DNA from: Caldilineaceae bacterium | GTDB taxonomy: Bacteria > Chloroflexota > Anaerolineae > Caldilineales > Caldilineaceae | Length of the DNA stretch: 21,305 nucleotides | Direction: 5' to 3' | Assembly: GCA_028819675.1 (NCBI GenBank) | Contig: JAPPKT010000239.1 | Span: 1-21,305, forward strand | In this document: piece by piece, positions 7,258 to 14,807 of the stretch | How the letters are laid out: every line of letters begins with the position of its first letter | How positions within the stretch are numbered: position 1 is the first letter of the stretch | Notes under the pieces: model-generated | Seen by the model: only the letters and a program-made list of their open reading frames with translations | Told to the model about the DNA's origin: nothing | The model's database searches: none | Translations under genes and position numbers: made by a program

Positions 7258-8434
7258 AGAGGAAGAGCAGGCCGTTCTCGACGTGTTACGCGCCAAACGG
7301 CTGTTCCGCTTTTCGGGCCATGAAGACGGCGAATCGAAGGCGGACCAGTTTGAGCGGGCGTTTGCGTCATCGGTCGGAGCGGCCCATGCTCTGGCGGTCA
7401 CGTCCGGCACTGCGGCGTTGATCAGCGGACTGCAAGGGATTGGCATTGGGCCAGGTGACGAGGTGATTTTGCCGGCCTACACGTGGATGGCCTCGGCTAC
7501 GGCTGTCCTGGCGGTGGGAGGGATTCCGATCATTGCTGAGATCGATGAATCATTGACGCTCGACCCGGCCGATGTTGAGCGGAAGATAAGCCCGCACACC
7601 AAGGCGATCATGCCGGTGCATATGCGCGGGGCGATGGCGCGAATGGATGCCATTCTTGACGTCGCAAAGCGTCACGGGCTCAGGGTTATCGAAGACTGTG
7701 CCCAGGGAAACGGAGCCAGCTTCCAGGGTCGCAGGCTCGGCTCCATTGGTGACGTCGGCTGCTTCAGCCTGCAGTTCAGCAAGATCATCACGACGGGTGA
7801 GGGCGGCATGGTGACGACCAGTGACCAGCAGGTCTGGCAACGGGCCTTCATGTATCACGACGTGGCCGCCTGGAACCGGCTGGAGATAGCGGACGTTGAG
7901 GTACTGTGGGGCGCCAATTTCCGGATGCCGGAGATTCCGGCGGCAATCGGCCTGGTGCAACTGGGCCGGTTGCAGGGCATTGTAGAGGCCGCCCGGGCAA
8001 GGAAGGCGATGCTGCTGGCCGGTATCAGTTCGACCGCCGCGAGCAGAGGGGTCACCTTTCGAGACATTCCCGACCCTGACGGCGACAGTGCGATCACACT
8101 GGCGATGTTCGTGGAAACGCCTGCCAAGGCCCAAACGGTCGCGCATGCTCTGAACGCTGAGAACATCTCGGCGGGCGTGCTTTACCGGCCGGAACGGCAG
8201 GATATCCACGTGTATGCGCATTGGCTTCCCATTCTTTCGAAACGCACCTGGACGGAAGCCGGCGGACCCTGGCGCTGGGCGAGACGAGACATTACCTATT
8301 CGCGGGATATGTGCCAGCGTTCGCTCGACATTCTTGCCCGATCGGTCGTACTTAATGTAGACCCTTATATGAGTAATTCGGATGTGGAGGAGACAATTGA
8401 CGGTGTTACGAAAGTGCTCGACGCTCTTGCCTAG
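7157..8434 (+). CDS. DegT/DnrJ/EryC1/StrS family PLP-dependent sugar aminotransferase
   Basis: This 425-residue aminotransferase of fold type I is related to those making amino-sugars or aminocyclitols (scyllo-inosose and dTDP-keto-sugar transaminases). Key segments are the TSGTAAL phosphate-binding turn (82-88), DEVILPAYTWMASATAVL (101-118), IEDCAQ with the PLP-ring Asp180, and FSKIITTGEGG, where Lys209 is the likely Schiff-base lysine. The ATG at 7157 has a near-perfect AGGAGG (7144-7149) at 7-nt spacing; an in-frame ATG at 7121 lacks one. It is divergent from a Gfo/Idh/MocA dehydrogenase, a pairing common in aminocyclitol and amino-sugar routes (oxidise the alcohol, then transaminate the ketone). 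That pathway link is inference. Confidence 0.92.
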   Translation: MTAKSASRLAIDGGAPARSRVDSSLAPGGQAIDEEEEQAVLDVLRAKRLFRFSGHEDGESKADQFERAFASSVGAAHALAVTSGTAALISGLQGIGIGPGDEVILPAYTWMASATAVLAVGGIPIIAEIDESLTLDPADVERKISPHTKAIMPVHMRGAMARMDAILDVAKRHGLRVIEDCAQGNGASFQGRRLGSIGDVGCFSLQFSKIITTGEGGMVTTSDQQVWQRAFMYHDVAAWNRLEIADVEVLWGANFRMPEIPAAIGLVQLGRLQGIVEAARARKAMLLAGISSTAASRGVTFRDIPDPDGDSAITLAMFVETPAKAQTVAHALNAENISAGVLYRPERQDIHVYAHWLPILSKRTWTEAGGPWRWARRDITYSRDMCQRSLDILARSVVLNVDPYMSNSDVEETIDGVTKVLDALA

Positions 8435-8466
8435 TCTTCGGATCTGATGTTGCAGCCCTCTCTGCC

Positions 8467-9786
8467 ATGACCAAGAATCCCCTTTGTACAATCTTGCTCG
8501 CCCTGCTACTGGCCGGATGCGGCCGGTTGAACGTTGGCATAGGGCCGCTGCTGCGCGACGTAACGGTAGCGCCTGATCAGATATCTCCCAACGCTGACGG
8601 AGATACAGACGTAACTGAGATTCGCTATACGCTAAGCCGCTCCGCCTATGTCAGCATCTTTTTCGAGAACGAAGAAGGCGAACGGTTCTACTTTCGCAAG
8701 GACCGGCGCCGCTCTCCCGGCAGCTACAGTGTGCTGTGGGGGGGTGTTATGGATGAACCGATGATTGAGCAGATGGACGGCGGGACCAATGAAATCCTCA
8801 GCCGTGTCTTGCCGGACGGAAAGTATCGTTGGTTCATTCAGGCATTGGATGATCGCGCCAACACGGAAACTGCGGACGGCGCCATCACCCTGGAGAACGG
8901 CGACACGGAGGTTCCAAGACTGGAGAGTTTTGCGGTCATGCCCACGGTGTTTCGTCCCAATCTGGACGGATTGCGGGACGACTGGGTCAGCATCTCCTAC
9001 AACCTGACGAAGGAGGTGCAGAACATTCAGGTCTATCTTGTGGACCCTGACAGGCCTGGCCTGAAAGTGCATATCGCGGAAGGGCCAAACACCATCGAAC
9101 CAGAGGAAGCTGGCAACCACACGTACAAATATTTTGGTGGGGTAGACCTGAACGCAGAACCACCTCCAGACGGCGACTACCTGGTCGTTGGCGAGGCAAA
9201 CGATCTGGCCGGAAATCGCGTGCGGGTGACTCGCGCACTGACGATTGAATCAGGAGGCAGGCCGCGGGCTGACGTCGTTCAAGGCGAGATCGACTGGGTA
9301 AACGAAGTCAACCGAGTCGTTAGTGTGCCTCTTGGTCAGAAGCTGTGCTTCAACGCCATTGTCAAGAATGAAGGCGATGTTCCTGTCCGCACCAACGGTC
9401 CCTGGCCGGGGCAGGAGTACCATTTCGTCGAGGACTTCATTCATGATTCGTTCAATTCTGTCGCATCCAGGCCAGAAAACCGGGACAAGTACTGGTTTGA
9501 ACTGCCAGGCGCGTTTCGGTTTGGACTCAATTTCAGTACAACCGGGTATCCCTACCCCTTCCGGTGGGCAATCGGACGGCAGGAGGACCTGGAATACCTT
9601 GAAATCGAGGGGGAGAGTGCCTGGTATCTGATGCCTGGAAATTCCGGCGAGGTCAGCGGCTGCATACATTTTGAAGGGAGGCCGCCAGGAGGAAACGTTC
9701 TGTGGTGGGGCGGGTTGATTCATGAGGCCTATGGCCACCCCAATGATTTCATCGACCGTATCACCGTGAATGTTGGAACGGAGTGA
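8467..9786 (+). CDS. Lipoprotein with two FlgD-type Ig-like repeats
   Basis: This 439-residue exported protein has a short signal peptide ending LLAGC, so Cys18 is the lipidation site. Two related Ig-like repeats follow. The first (about 32-145) opens VAPDQISPNADGDTDVTEIRYTLS; the second (about 150-260) opens MPTVFRPNLDGLRDDWVSISYNLT. Both carry the P-N-x-DG calcium-loop-like motif and the hydrophobic strands of FlgD-Ig/Big-type domains found in cell-surface proteins. The C-terminal part (about 262-439) is rich in Trp, Tyr and Gly and is not recognised; it may be a further beta-sandwich. No enzyme motif was found. Probably a surface-anchored structural or binding protein. No clear ribosome site precedes ATG 8467. 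Confidence 0.8.
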   Translation: MTKNPLCTILLALLLAGCGRLNVGIGPLLRDVTVAPDQISPNADGDTDVTEIRYTLSRSAYVSIFFENEEGERFYFRKDRRRSPGSYSVLWGGVMDEPMIEQMDGGTNEILSRVLPDGKYRWFIQALDDRANTETADGAITLENGDTEVPRLESFAVMPTVFRPNLDGLRDDWVSISYNLTKEVQNIQVYLVDPDRPGLKVHIAEGPNTIEPEEAGNHTYKYFGGVDLNAEPPPDGDYLVVGEANDLAGNRVRVTRALTIESGGRPRADVVQGEIDWVNEVNRVVSVPLGQKLCFNAIVKNEGDVPVRTNGPWPGQEYHFVEDFIHDSFNSVASRPENRDKYWFELPGAFRFGLNFSTTGYPYPFRWAIGRQEDLEYLEIEGESAWYLMPGNSGEVSGCIHFEGRPPGGNVLWWGGLIHEAYGHPNDFIDRITVNVGTE

Positions 9787-9832
9787 GCGGCAGGCCAAAA
9801 TCCTGGCGGCAGGCAAACTTGAAGGCAGTTCT

Positions 9833-10837
9833 ATGCGCTTGGCAGTTATTGTCGTCTCATACAATGTGCGGGACCTGTTGCGCAGTTGCCTGCAGAGCGT
9901 CTTTGACTCGGCAGGACTGAGCGCTGACTGGCTGGGGGTTGACGTAACGGTCGTCGACAACGCCAGCCACGACGGCAGCGCGCAGATGGTGGCCGATGCG
10001 TTCCCGAACGTCAATCTCATCGCCATGACCGAAAACCTTGGCTTTACGCGCGCGAATAACTTCGCGCTCAGAGGGTTGGGTTTTGGCGCAGACAGCGAGG
10101 AACGCGCTGCCGGGGCACCCGATCTCGTTCTACTCCTGAATCCGGACACAGAGGTGGTGGACGACGCATTGGGCAAGTTGGCCTCCTTCATGCGGGACAA
10201 TCCGACCTCGGGCGTGTGCGGCCCGCGGCTGCATTATGGAGACGGTAGCTTGCAACATGGAGGCTTTGCGTTTCCAGGGCTGGCGCAGATCGCACTCGAC
10301 CTCATGTCCTTGGCGGGGGTGCCCGGCCTAAGCCGCCTGACTCATCGACTCTTGCACAGCCGCTTGAACGGACGGTACTCGCGCCGGCAGTGGCTGGGCG
10401 TCACGCCTTTTGCCGTCGACTTTGTGCTTGGTGCTGCGCTGATGGCGCGGGGCGAGAGCATCCGCGCGGTGGGGCTGTTGGATGAAGGCTACTTCATGTA
10501 CTGTGAGGAGATGGACTGGTGCTTGCGCATGCGCGAAGCGGGAATGCCGACCTATGCAGTGCCGACAGCGCAGGTAGTTCACTACGAAGGCCGCAGCAGC
10601 AGCCAAGTCCGCTGGAAGTCCTTCGAACGGCTGTGGGCCAGTCGATTCCGCTTCTTCAAGATTCATGGGCACCGCTATCCGCACGGATTCCATCTGCTCC
10701 TGCGGCCACTGGTGCGCCTGGGCTTGGCTTTGAACGAGATGGCCGCCCGACGCCAGTTCGCCCGCGGCCGCCTCAGCGGCGATAGGTTGGGGGAGCAGCT
10801 GGACGCATATGCCAACGTACTGAGCTCTGGCGGATAG
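9833..10837 (+). CDS. Glycosyltransferase family 2 (rhamnosyltransferase-like)
   Basis: The 334 residues form a GT-A fold inverting transferase. The N-terminal strand MRLAVIVVSYNV is followed by VVDNASHDGS (40-49), ENLGFTRANN (67-76) and LLNPDTEV (101-108), the NPD variant of the DxD metal-nucleotide motif. FMYCEEMDWCLRMREAG (221-237) holds the acceptor-side acidic cluster with the likely catalytic base. This is the WbbL/rhamnosyltransferase style, implying addition of a sugar to a lipid-linked or surface glycan. ATG 9833 lies after GAAGG; the frame is open further upstream to 9770, but that would overlap the lipoprotein gene. A second GT2 gene follows after 64 bp, so the pair probably forms an operon for polysaccharide synthesis. 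Confidence 0.9.
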   Translation: MRLAVIVVSYNVRDLLRSCLQSVFDSAGLSADWLGVDVTVVDNASHDGSAQMVADAFPNVNLIAMTENLGFTRANNFALRGLGFGADSEERAAGAPDLVLLLNPDTEVVDDALGKLASFMRDNPTSGVCGPRLHYGDGSLQHGGFAFPGLAQIALDLMSLAGVPGLSRLTHRLLHSRLNGRYSRRQWLGVTPFAVDFVLGAALMARGESIRAVGLLDEGYFMYCEEMDWCLRMREAGMPTYAVPTAQVVHYEGRSSSQVRWKSFERLWASRFRFFKIHGHRYPHGFHLLLRPLVRLGLALNEMAARRQFARGRLSGDRLGEQLDAYANVLSSGG

Positions 10838-10901
10838 CCACACCTGGCACAGTTGGGGACAGCCAGGCGACTGAAAGTCTGCGCAATTGAGGGTTTTACG
10901 G

Positions 10902-11672
10902 ATGCCGCCGCGCCTAACGGCAGTAATTCTCACCAAGGATGAATCTGAGAACATTGCGGACTGCATCGACGCGCTGAAGGGCTGGACTGACGAAGTCGTG
11001 GTCTGGGACTCATGCAGTCAGGACAGTACCCGGGGCCTTGCGCAGGGGGCAGGCGCCCTTGTGGTCGCGCGTCCATTTGACGATTATGGCCGGCAGCGGC
11101 AGGCTGCGCTCGACAGCATCAACAGTGAGTGGATTCTCTTCATTGACGCGGACGAACGGGCCACGCCTGGGCTGGCACGTGAGGTCTTGCAGGCGTGCAA
11201 GGACAGGCGCCGAGCCGGATTCTGGATTCCGCGACGAAACTTTATCGTCGGCCATGAGATGCAGGGGGGCGGGTTCTTCCCGGACTATCAGTTGCGCCTT
11301 TTGCGGAGGGGGTCTGCACGTTACGACCTGCGCAGAGAGGTCCACGAAGTCGTCATTCTAGAGGGGGAGGATGGAGTGCTGGCAGAGCCGCTGTTGCACT
11401 ACAACTACGCGAACTGGGAGCAGTTTCACCGCAAGCAGCGAACCTACGCCCGCTACGAAGCCAGGATTCTCGAGCAAGAGGGTGTTCAACTAAGGCCGCA
11501 CAGCTTGATTCTTCAACCGGTACGGGAGCTGCGGCGCCGCTTTGTCACATTGAAGGGGTGGCGGGACGGCTTCCACGGACTGCGAATTGCACTGTTACTC
11601 GCCTGGTATTACGGCTTCGTTCCCTACTGGCTGCTGATGGCAGACCTGCAAACCGCGGACTGCGGTGAGTAA
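10902..11672 (+). CDS. Glycosyltransferase family 2 (WaaE/KdtX-like)
   Basis: This 256-residue GT2 enzyme has LTAVILTKDESENI (5-18), VVVWDSCSQDST (32-43), the metal-binding DAD at 82-84 in LFIDADERATP, and GGGFFPDYQLRLLRRG (122-137), followed by the REVHE segment. This set is the signature of the WaaE/KdtX-like group, which transfers sugars to lipopolysaccharide core or other glycans. A hydrophobic C-terminal stretch (about 225-247) with several Trp and Tyr may associate with the membrane. A TTG at 10887 is in frame, but ATG 10902 has TGAGGG at proper spacing and was chosen. It is the last gene of the run and converges on the recombinase gene, 37 bp away. Confidence 0.9.
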   Translation: MPPRLTAVILTKDESENIADCIDALKGWTDEVVVWDSCSQDSTRGLAQGAGALVVARPFDDYGRQRQAALDSINSEWILFIDADERATPGLAREVLQACKDRRRAGFWIPRRNFIVGHEMQGGGFFPDYQLRLLRRGSARYDLRREVHEVVILEGEDGVLAEPLLHYNYANWEQFHRKQRTYARYEARILEQEGVQLRPHSLILQPVRELRRRFVTLKGWRDGFHGLRIALLLAWYYGFVPYWLLMADLQTADCGE

Positions 11673-11709
11673 AGCTTCCGGCCGTTTGCCGCCGGCTGAT
11701 TCCCACAGT

Positions 11710-12699
11710 TTACTTCGATTCAAAAGCCTCACGATGTGCGTCACGCACAGCGTTGTCCTCGAGTTTGGCATAGATGCGGGTCGTGTTGGGACTTGCGTGT
11801 CCCAGCGCGGTTTGGGTGACGGCCAGGTCGTGCGTGGTCTGGTAGATACGGGTGGCGAAAAAGTGTCGGAGCGCGTGGGGGGTAATGCCCTTGGCGCCAA
11901 GGCCCGCCCCTTCGGCCAGGCGACGAATCGTATTCTGGATGGACTGCGTCGACAGCGGCAACACTTTTGAGCCGGACTTTTTGTCGTGCCGGGCAAAGAC
12001 CGGCAGGTCGGACAGCGGGCGGCCGGTCGCGCCGTCGAATGATTGCCTCGCCTGCAAATAGTGGTGAATCGCGTCCCAGGACCGTTCGTCGAAGTAGACA
12101 CGGCGGACTTTGTTGCCCTTGCCAACGACCCACACGGCTCTATCCTGGTCTTCCAACTGCTTGCGCGTGAGGCTGACCAGTTCGCCGACCCGCAGGCCCG
12201 TGCAACGCAGCGTCTCCACGATGGCGATGTCCCTCAGCTTGGCAAGCCGTGCGCGCGGATCATCCGGTCGGCGCAGGACGGTCTCGCGTGCTGCAGTGAC
12301 CAGCATTTCCATCTCCTCAGGCCTTGGGGGATGGGGTATCAGTTCCGGTGGGCGTTGCGTTCTACGAACGTGCTTGATCCCTTCCTGCAGGCGCGCCAAC
12401 TCCTGCGGCGTGAACGGCAACCAGCCTCGTACCTGCAGGTAGCTCACCCAGGCCATCATGGCGGCCAGGTAGGTGGTAAGAGTTCGCTGGCCGATACTGG
12501 CCGCCTCCAGGAGCCAGGTCGAAAAGGCCAGCAATCGGTCGACATCGAGGTCTTCAAGGTCCTTGACTTCCGGCGGGATCCCCTTTTCGGCCAGATATTG
12601 GCGGAAGAGGTTCATGGCCGTTCGGTAGGTACGTCGCGTATAGGCCGTTCCGGTGTCCGCAGCTTCAAGATAGCTCTCGATAGTGGAAGAGATGGACAT
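11710..12699 (-). CDS. Tyrosine recombinase/integrase (XerC/D-like)
   Basis: The 329-residue protein has an N-terminal SAM-like core-binding domain (about 1-110) and a C-terminal catalytic domain (about 120-320). The catalytic set is complete: Arg170 (CTGLRVGEL), Lys194/Lys197 (VGKGNKVRR), His275 and Arg278 (HALRHFFAT), His301 (LGHAS) and the nucleophile Tyr310 (TRIYAKL). ATG 12697-12699 has GGAAGG upstream. It is longer than typical XerC/D (about 300) because of a linker around 110-150. It sits alone with no phage, conjugation or cassette gene beside it, 64 bp downstream of an amidohydrolase on the same strand. A role in chromosome-dimer resolution, or as a relic or free-standing integrase, cannot be decided. 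No att-like repeat pair was recognised. Confidence 0.92.
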   Translation of the reverse strand: MSISSTIESYLEAADTGTAYTRRTYRTAMNLFRQYLAEKGIPPEVKDLEDLDVDRLLAFSTWLLEAASIGQRTLTTYLAAMMAWVSYLQVRGWLPFTPQELARLQEGIKHVRRTQRPPELIPHPPRPEEMEMLVTAARETVLRRPDDPRARLAKLRDIAIVETLRCTGLRVGELVSLTRKQLEDQDRAVWVVGKGNKVRRVYFDERSWDAIHHYLQARQSFDGATGRPLSDLPVFARHDKKSGSKVLPLSTQSIQNTIRRLAEGAGLGAKGITPHALRHFFATRIYQTTHDLAVTQTALGHASPNTTRIYAKLEDNAVRDAHREAFESK

Positions 12700-12731
12700 C
12701 AGGTTGCCTTCCAAGAGACCAGGGAGAGTCG

Positions 12732-12752
12732 GCCCCCCAGAATAAGGGGGGC
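12732..12752 (-). terminator. GC-only hairpin between amidohydrolase and recombinase genes
   Basis: GCCCCCC (12732-12738) and GGGGGGC (12746-12752) form a perfect 7-bp G-C stem with the AT-rich loop AGAATAA, 11 nt after the amidohydrolase stop. No T-tract follows on the minus strand. It may terminate or attenuate transcription between the two genes. Confidence 0.5.
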
Positions 12753-12763
12753 GTCGGGAGCGG

Positions 12764-14401
12764 TCATGCTCTCCGCCCTGGGCCGGATACGATGCGACCG
12801 GGTGTCGCCCCGGTGTGCGCGCCATCCTTATAGACTCGTTCGCCGTTGACCCAGACATCGCGCACACCGAGGGAGAGCTGGTGAGGTTCGGTGAAGGTTG
12901 CCAGGTCGCCGACTGTCTCCGGATCGAAGATCACCACGTCGGCGAAGAAGCCCTCGCGCAGCTGGCCCCGGTCACGCAGTCCGAGCCGGTCGCAGAGTGC
13001 CGATGACATCTTGCGCACTGCGTCCTCCAGCGAAATTACCTTTTCTTCGCGGACGTACTTTCCCAGAACGCGGCTGTAGGTGCCGTAGGCGCGTGGATGG
13101 TAGGGGCCGGTTGGCGCGGCCCAGGATGGGTCCAACCCACCGGCGTCGGTGGAGATCATGATCCAGGGTTGTTGCAGCTGGCGCCGCAGATTCTCTTCAC
13201 TCATGACGAAATAGAATGTGCTGATGCGCTGCTCTTCGGATGCGAGAAGATCCATAGCCGCGTCCGGCCAGTCCACGCCCATTTCGGCTGCGATCGCCGA
13301 AAGGAGCTTGCCCACATACTTCTGATTTTCCTCTTTCAGGAAGCCAACTGGCATCACGCCTTGCGGTCCAACCAGGTCGGCCATCGCTTCCCAGTCACCG
13401 GTTGGATGGAGGGCAGCTTCTTTGATCTTGGCGCGCATAGCGGAATCGCGAATGTTCTCATACAGCTTATCGCCGGCTGCAGCCCAAGGGGGCAAGACGG
13501 AGGTGAGACCGGTTCCTGCAGCTGGGTACGAGTACATGTCTGCAGTGACATCGGTTCCTTGTGACCGGGCTTCGGTGATGCGCTCCATTGCTGAGGCCAT
13601 TTTGTGCCAGTTGCGGGTTCCGGCTGCCTTCAGGTGATAGATCTCCACCGGAACATCGGCATTGCGGCCGATGGAAAGCGCTTCCTCCAGCCCCTCCATA
13701 AAGGCGTCGGCTTCCGAGCGCAGGTGGGTGATGTAGATTCCGTTGTAGGGGCGGAAGGCCTGGGCGATCTCAACGACTTCGTCGGTAGTAGCATAGCTGG
13801 AGGGTGGGTAGATAAGCGCGAAAGAGACGCCGAATGCGCCGTCCTCCATAGCCTCGGCGGTAACCCGCTTCATCGTCGCCATCTCGTCATCGGTGGGGGG
13901 TCGCATGTCCATTCCCATGGCGTACTTGCGCAGCGTACCCCCGCCGAGAAAGGAACCGATATTGGGTGAAACACCCTGTTCGGTCATGGCCTCCAACCAG
14001 TCGCGGAAGCGGCGCCAAGACGCCATTCGCTCGGCCCACGCTGGATCCAAGAGTTGCGTGAATTGGTGAACGGGTAGTTCGGCACTGATTCTTCCGCCCA
14101 AGGGGGCTGGCGTCCATCCCTCGCCCATTACCTCCGTCGTTACGCCCTGGGAGATTTTGGACAGGCTGCGGCCGTCGACCATGAGCGACAGGATAGAGTG
14201 GCTGAGAATGTCGACAAATCCGGGACAGACTACGTGCCCGCTGGCGTCCACGACTTCGGTGCAATTTTCTGTTGGGATGGCGCCGGGTGGAGCGACTGCT
14301 GCAATGCGATCATTTGCCAAGGCCACATCACCGTAGCGCCAAGGAGAACCCGAGCCGTCAACGATGCGTGCATTTTGGATGAGAATTTCGTGTTCAGGCA
14401 T
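12764..14401 (-). CDS. N-acyl-D-amino-acid deacylase-like amidohydrolase
   Basis: The 545-residue amidohydrolase-superfamily protein has the D-aminoacylase layout: an N-terminal beta-sandwich (ILIQNARIVDGSG), a TIM barrel starting at PGFVDILSHS (60-69), and a C-terminal return to the sandwich (GFFADVVIFDPETV, 484-497). Metal ligands seen are His68, His226 (YITHLRSEAD), His256 (EIYHLKAAG) and Asp419 (MISTDAGG). The first His of the usual HxH is Leu66, and the Cys of the usual GNCG loop is absent (VMGEGW, 91-96). A divergent metal site or a different substrate from classical D-aminoacylases (N-acyl-D-amino acids to D-amino acids) is therefore likely. ATG 14399-14401 has no strong ribosome site. 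There is a long spacer upstream, so it probably has its own promoter. Confidence 0.87.
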   Translation of the reverse strand: MPEHEILIQNARIVDGSGSPWRYGDVALANDRIAAVAPPGAIPTENCTEVVDASGHVVCPGFVDILSHSILSLMVDGRSLSKISQGVTTEVMGEGWTPAPLGGRISAELPVHQFTQLLDPAWAERMASWRRFRDWLEAMTEQGVSPNIGSFLGGGTLRKYAMGMDMRPPTDDEMATMKRVTAEAMEDGAFGVSFALIYPPSSYATTDEVVEIAQAFRPYNGIYITHLRSEADAFMEGLEEALSIGRNADVPVEIYHLKAAGTRNWHKMASAMERITEARSQGTDVTADMYSYPAAGTGLTSVLPPWAAAGDKLYENIRDSAMRAKIKEAALHPTGDWEAMADLVGPQGVMPVGFLKEENQKYVGKLLSAIAAEMGVDWPDAAMDLLASEEQRISTFYFVMSEENLRRQLQQPWIMISTDAGGLDPSWAAPTGPYHPRAYGTYSRVLGKYVREEKVISLEDAVRKMSSALCDRLGLRDRGQLREGFFADVVIFDPETVGDLATFTEPHQLSLGVRDVWVNGERVYKDGAHTGATPGRIVSGPGRRA

Positions 14402-14807
14402 GTGAATTTATCTTGAAATGTGGATAGAGGTGTTTGCGGTGCATAGAAATGGTACTCGACACCGATATGTGCGTCAAGAGTTCAGGTGGTTCCGGGTGGC
14501 AAGCAGATGGCGGGAAGTGGCCTGCAGGTTGGCTGGTGCCATCAAGAGATCCTTCAATGCAGATAGAGAGAAAGGAACTGATGCCCCTAATGGTCTGGTG
14601 TAAGGAATTGACGAGCGGGGGCCTCATGGGGAGGGCCTGCTGCTTCTTGGAAACGTTGCAGACTCGATTTCACGATATGATATAATCGTTGGGGCCTGTG
14701 GAACAGCGCTAAAGTGTTCGTCAACTTGTCAGAGGCTTGAACCCAGAGCTTGCATTTTCAAACTTACGGACTTGAAGAGTAATTCGGCGCTTCATTGCTG
14801 CTTTTCA
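14402..14807. other. Divergent intergenic region before the peptidase gene
   Basis: No gene is supported in these 406 bases. Short frames in both directions show no family signature. The stretch contains a strong plus-strand promoter candidate at 14656-14686. I saw no clear promoter for the divergent amidohydrolase. Confidence 0.5.
14656..14686 (+). promoter_or_regulatory. Promoter with consensus extended -10 for the peptidase gene
   Basis: A perfect TATAAT (14681-14686) preceded by TGA (14678-14680) forms an extended -10. The -35 is weak (TTGCAG at 14656-14661, 19-bp spacing), as allowed for extended -10 promoters. Initiation near 14693 would give a leader of about 115 nt to the ATG at 14808. 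Confidence 0.5.

Noticed and set aside
7550..8491. Antisense open frame opposite the DegT aminotransferase
   Set aside because: It is a shadow of a clear gene; composition is Arg/His-rich and no motif is present.
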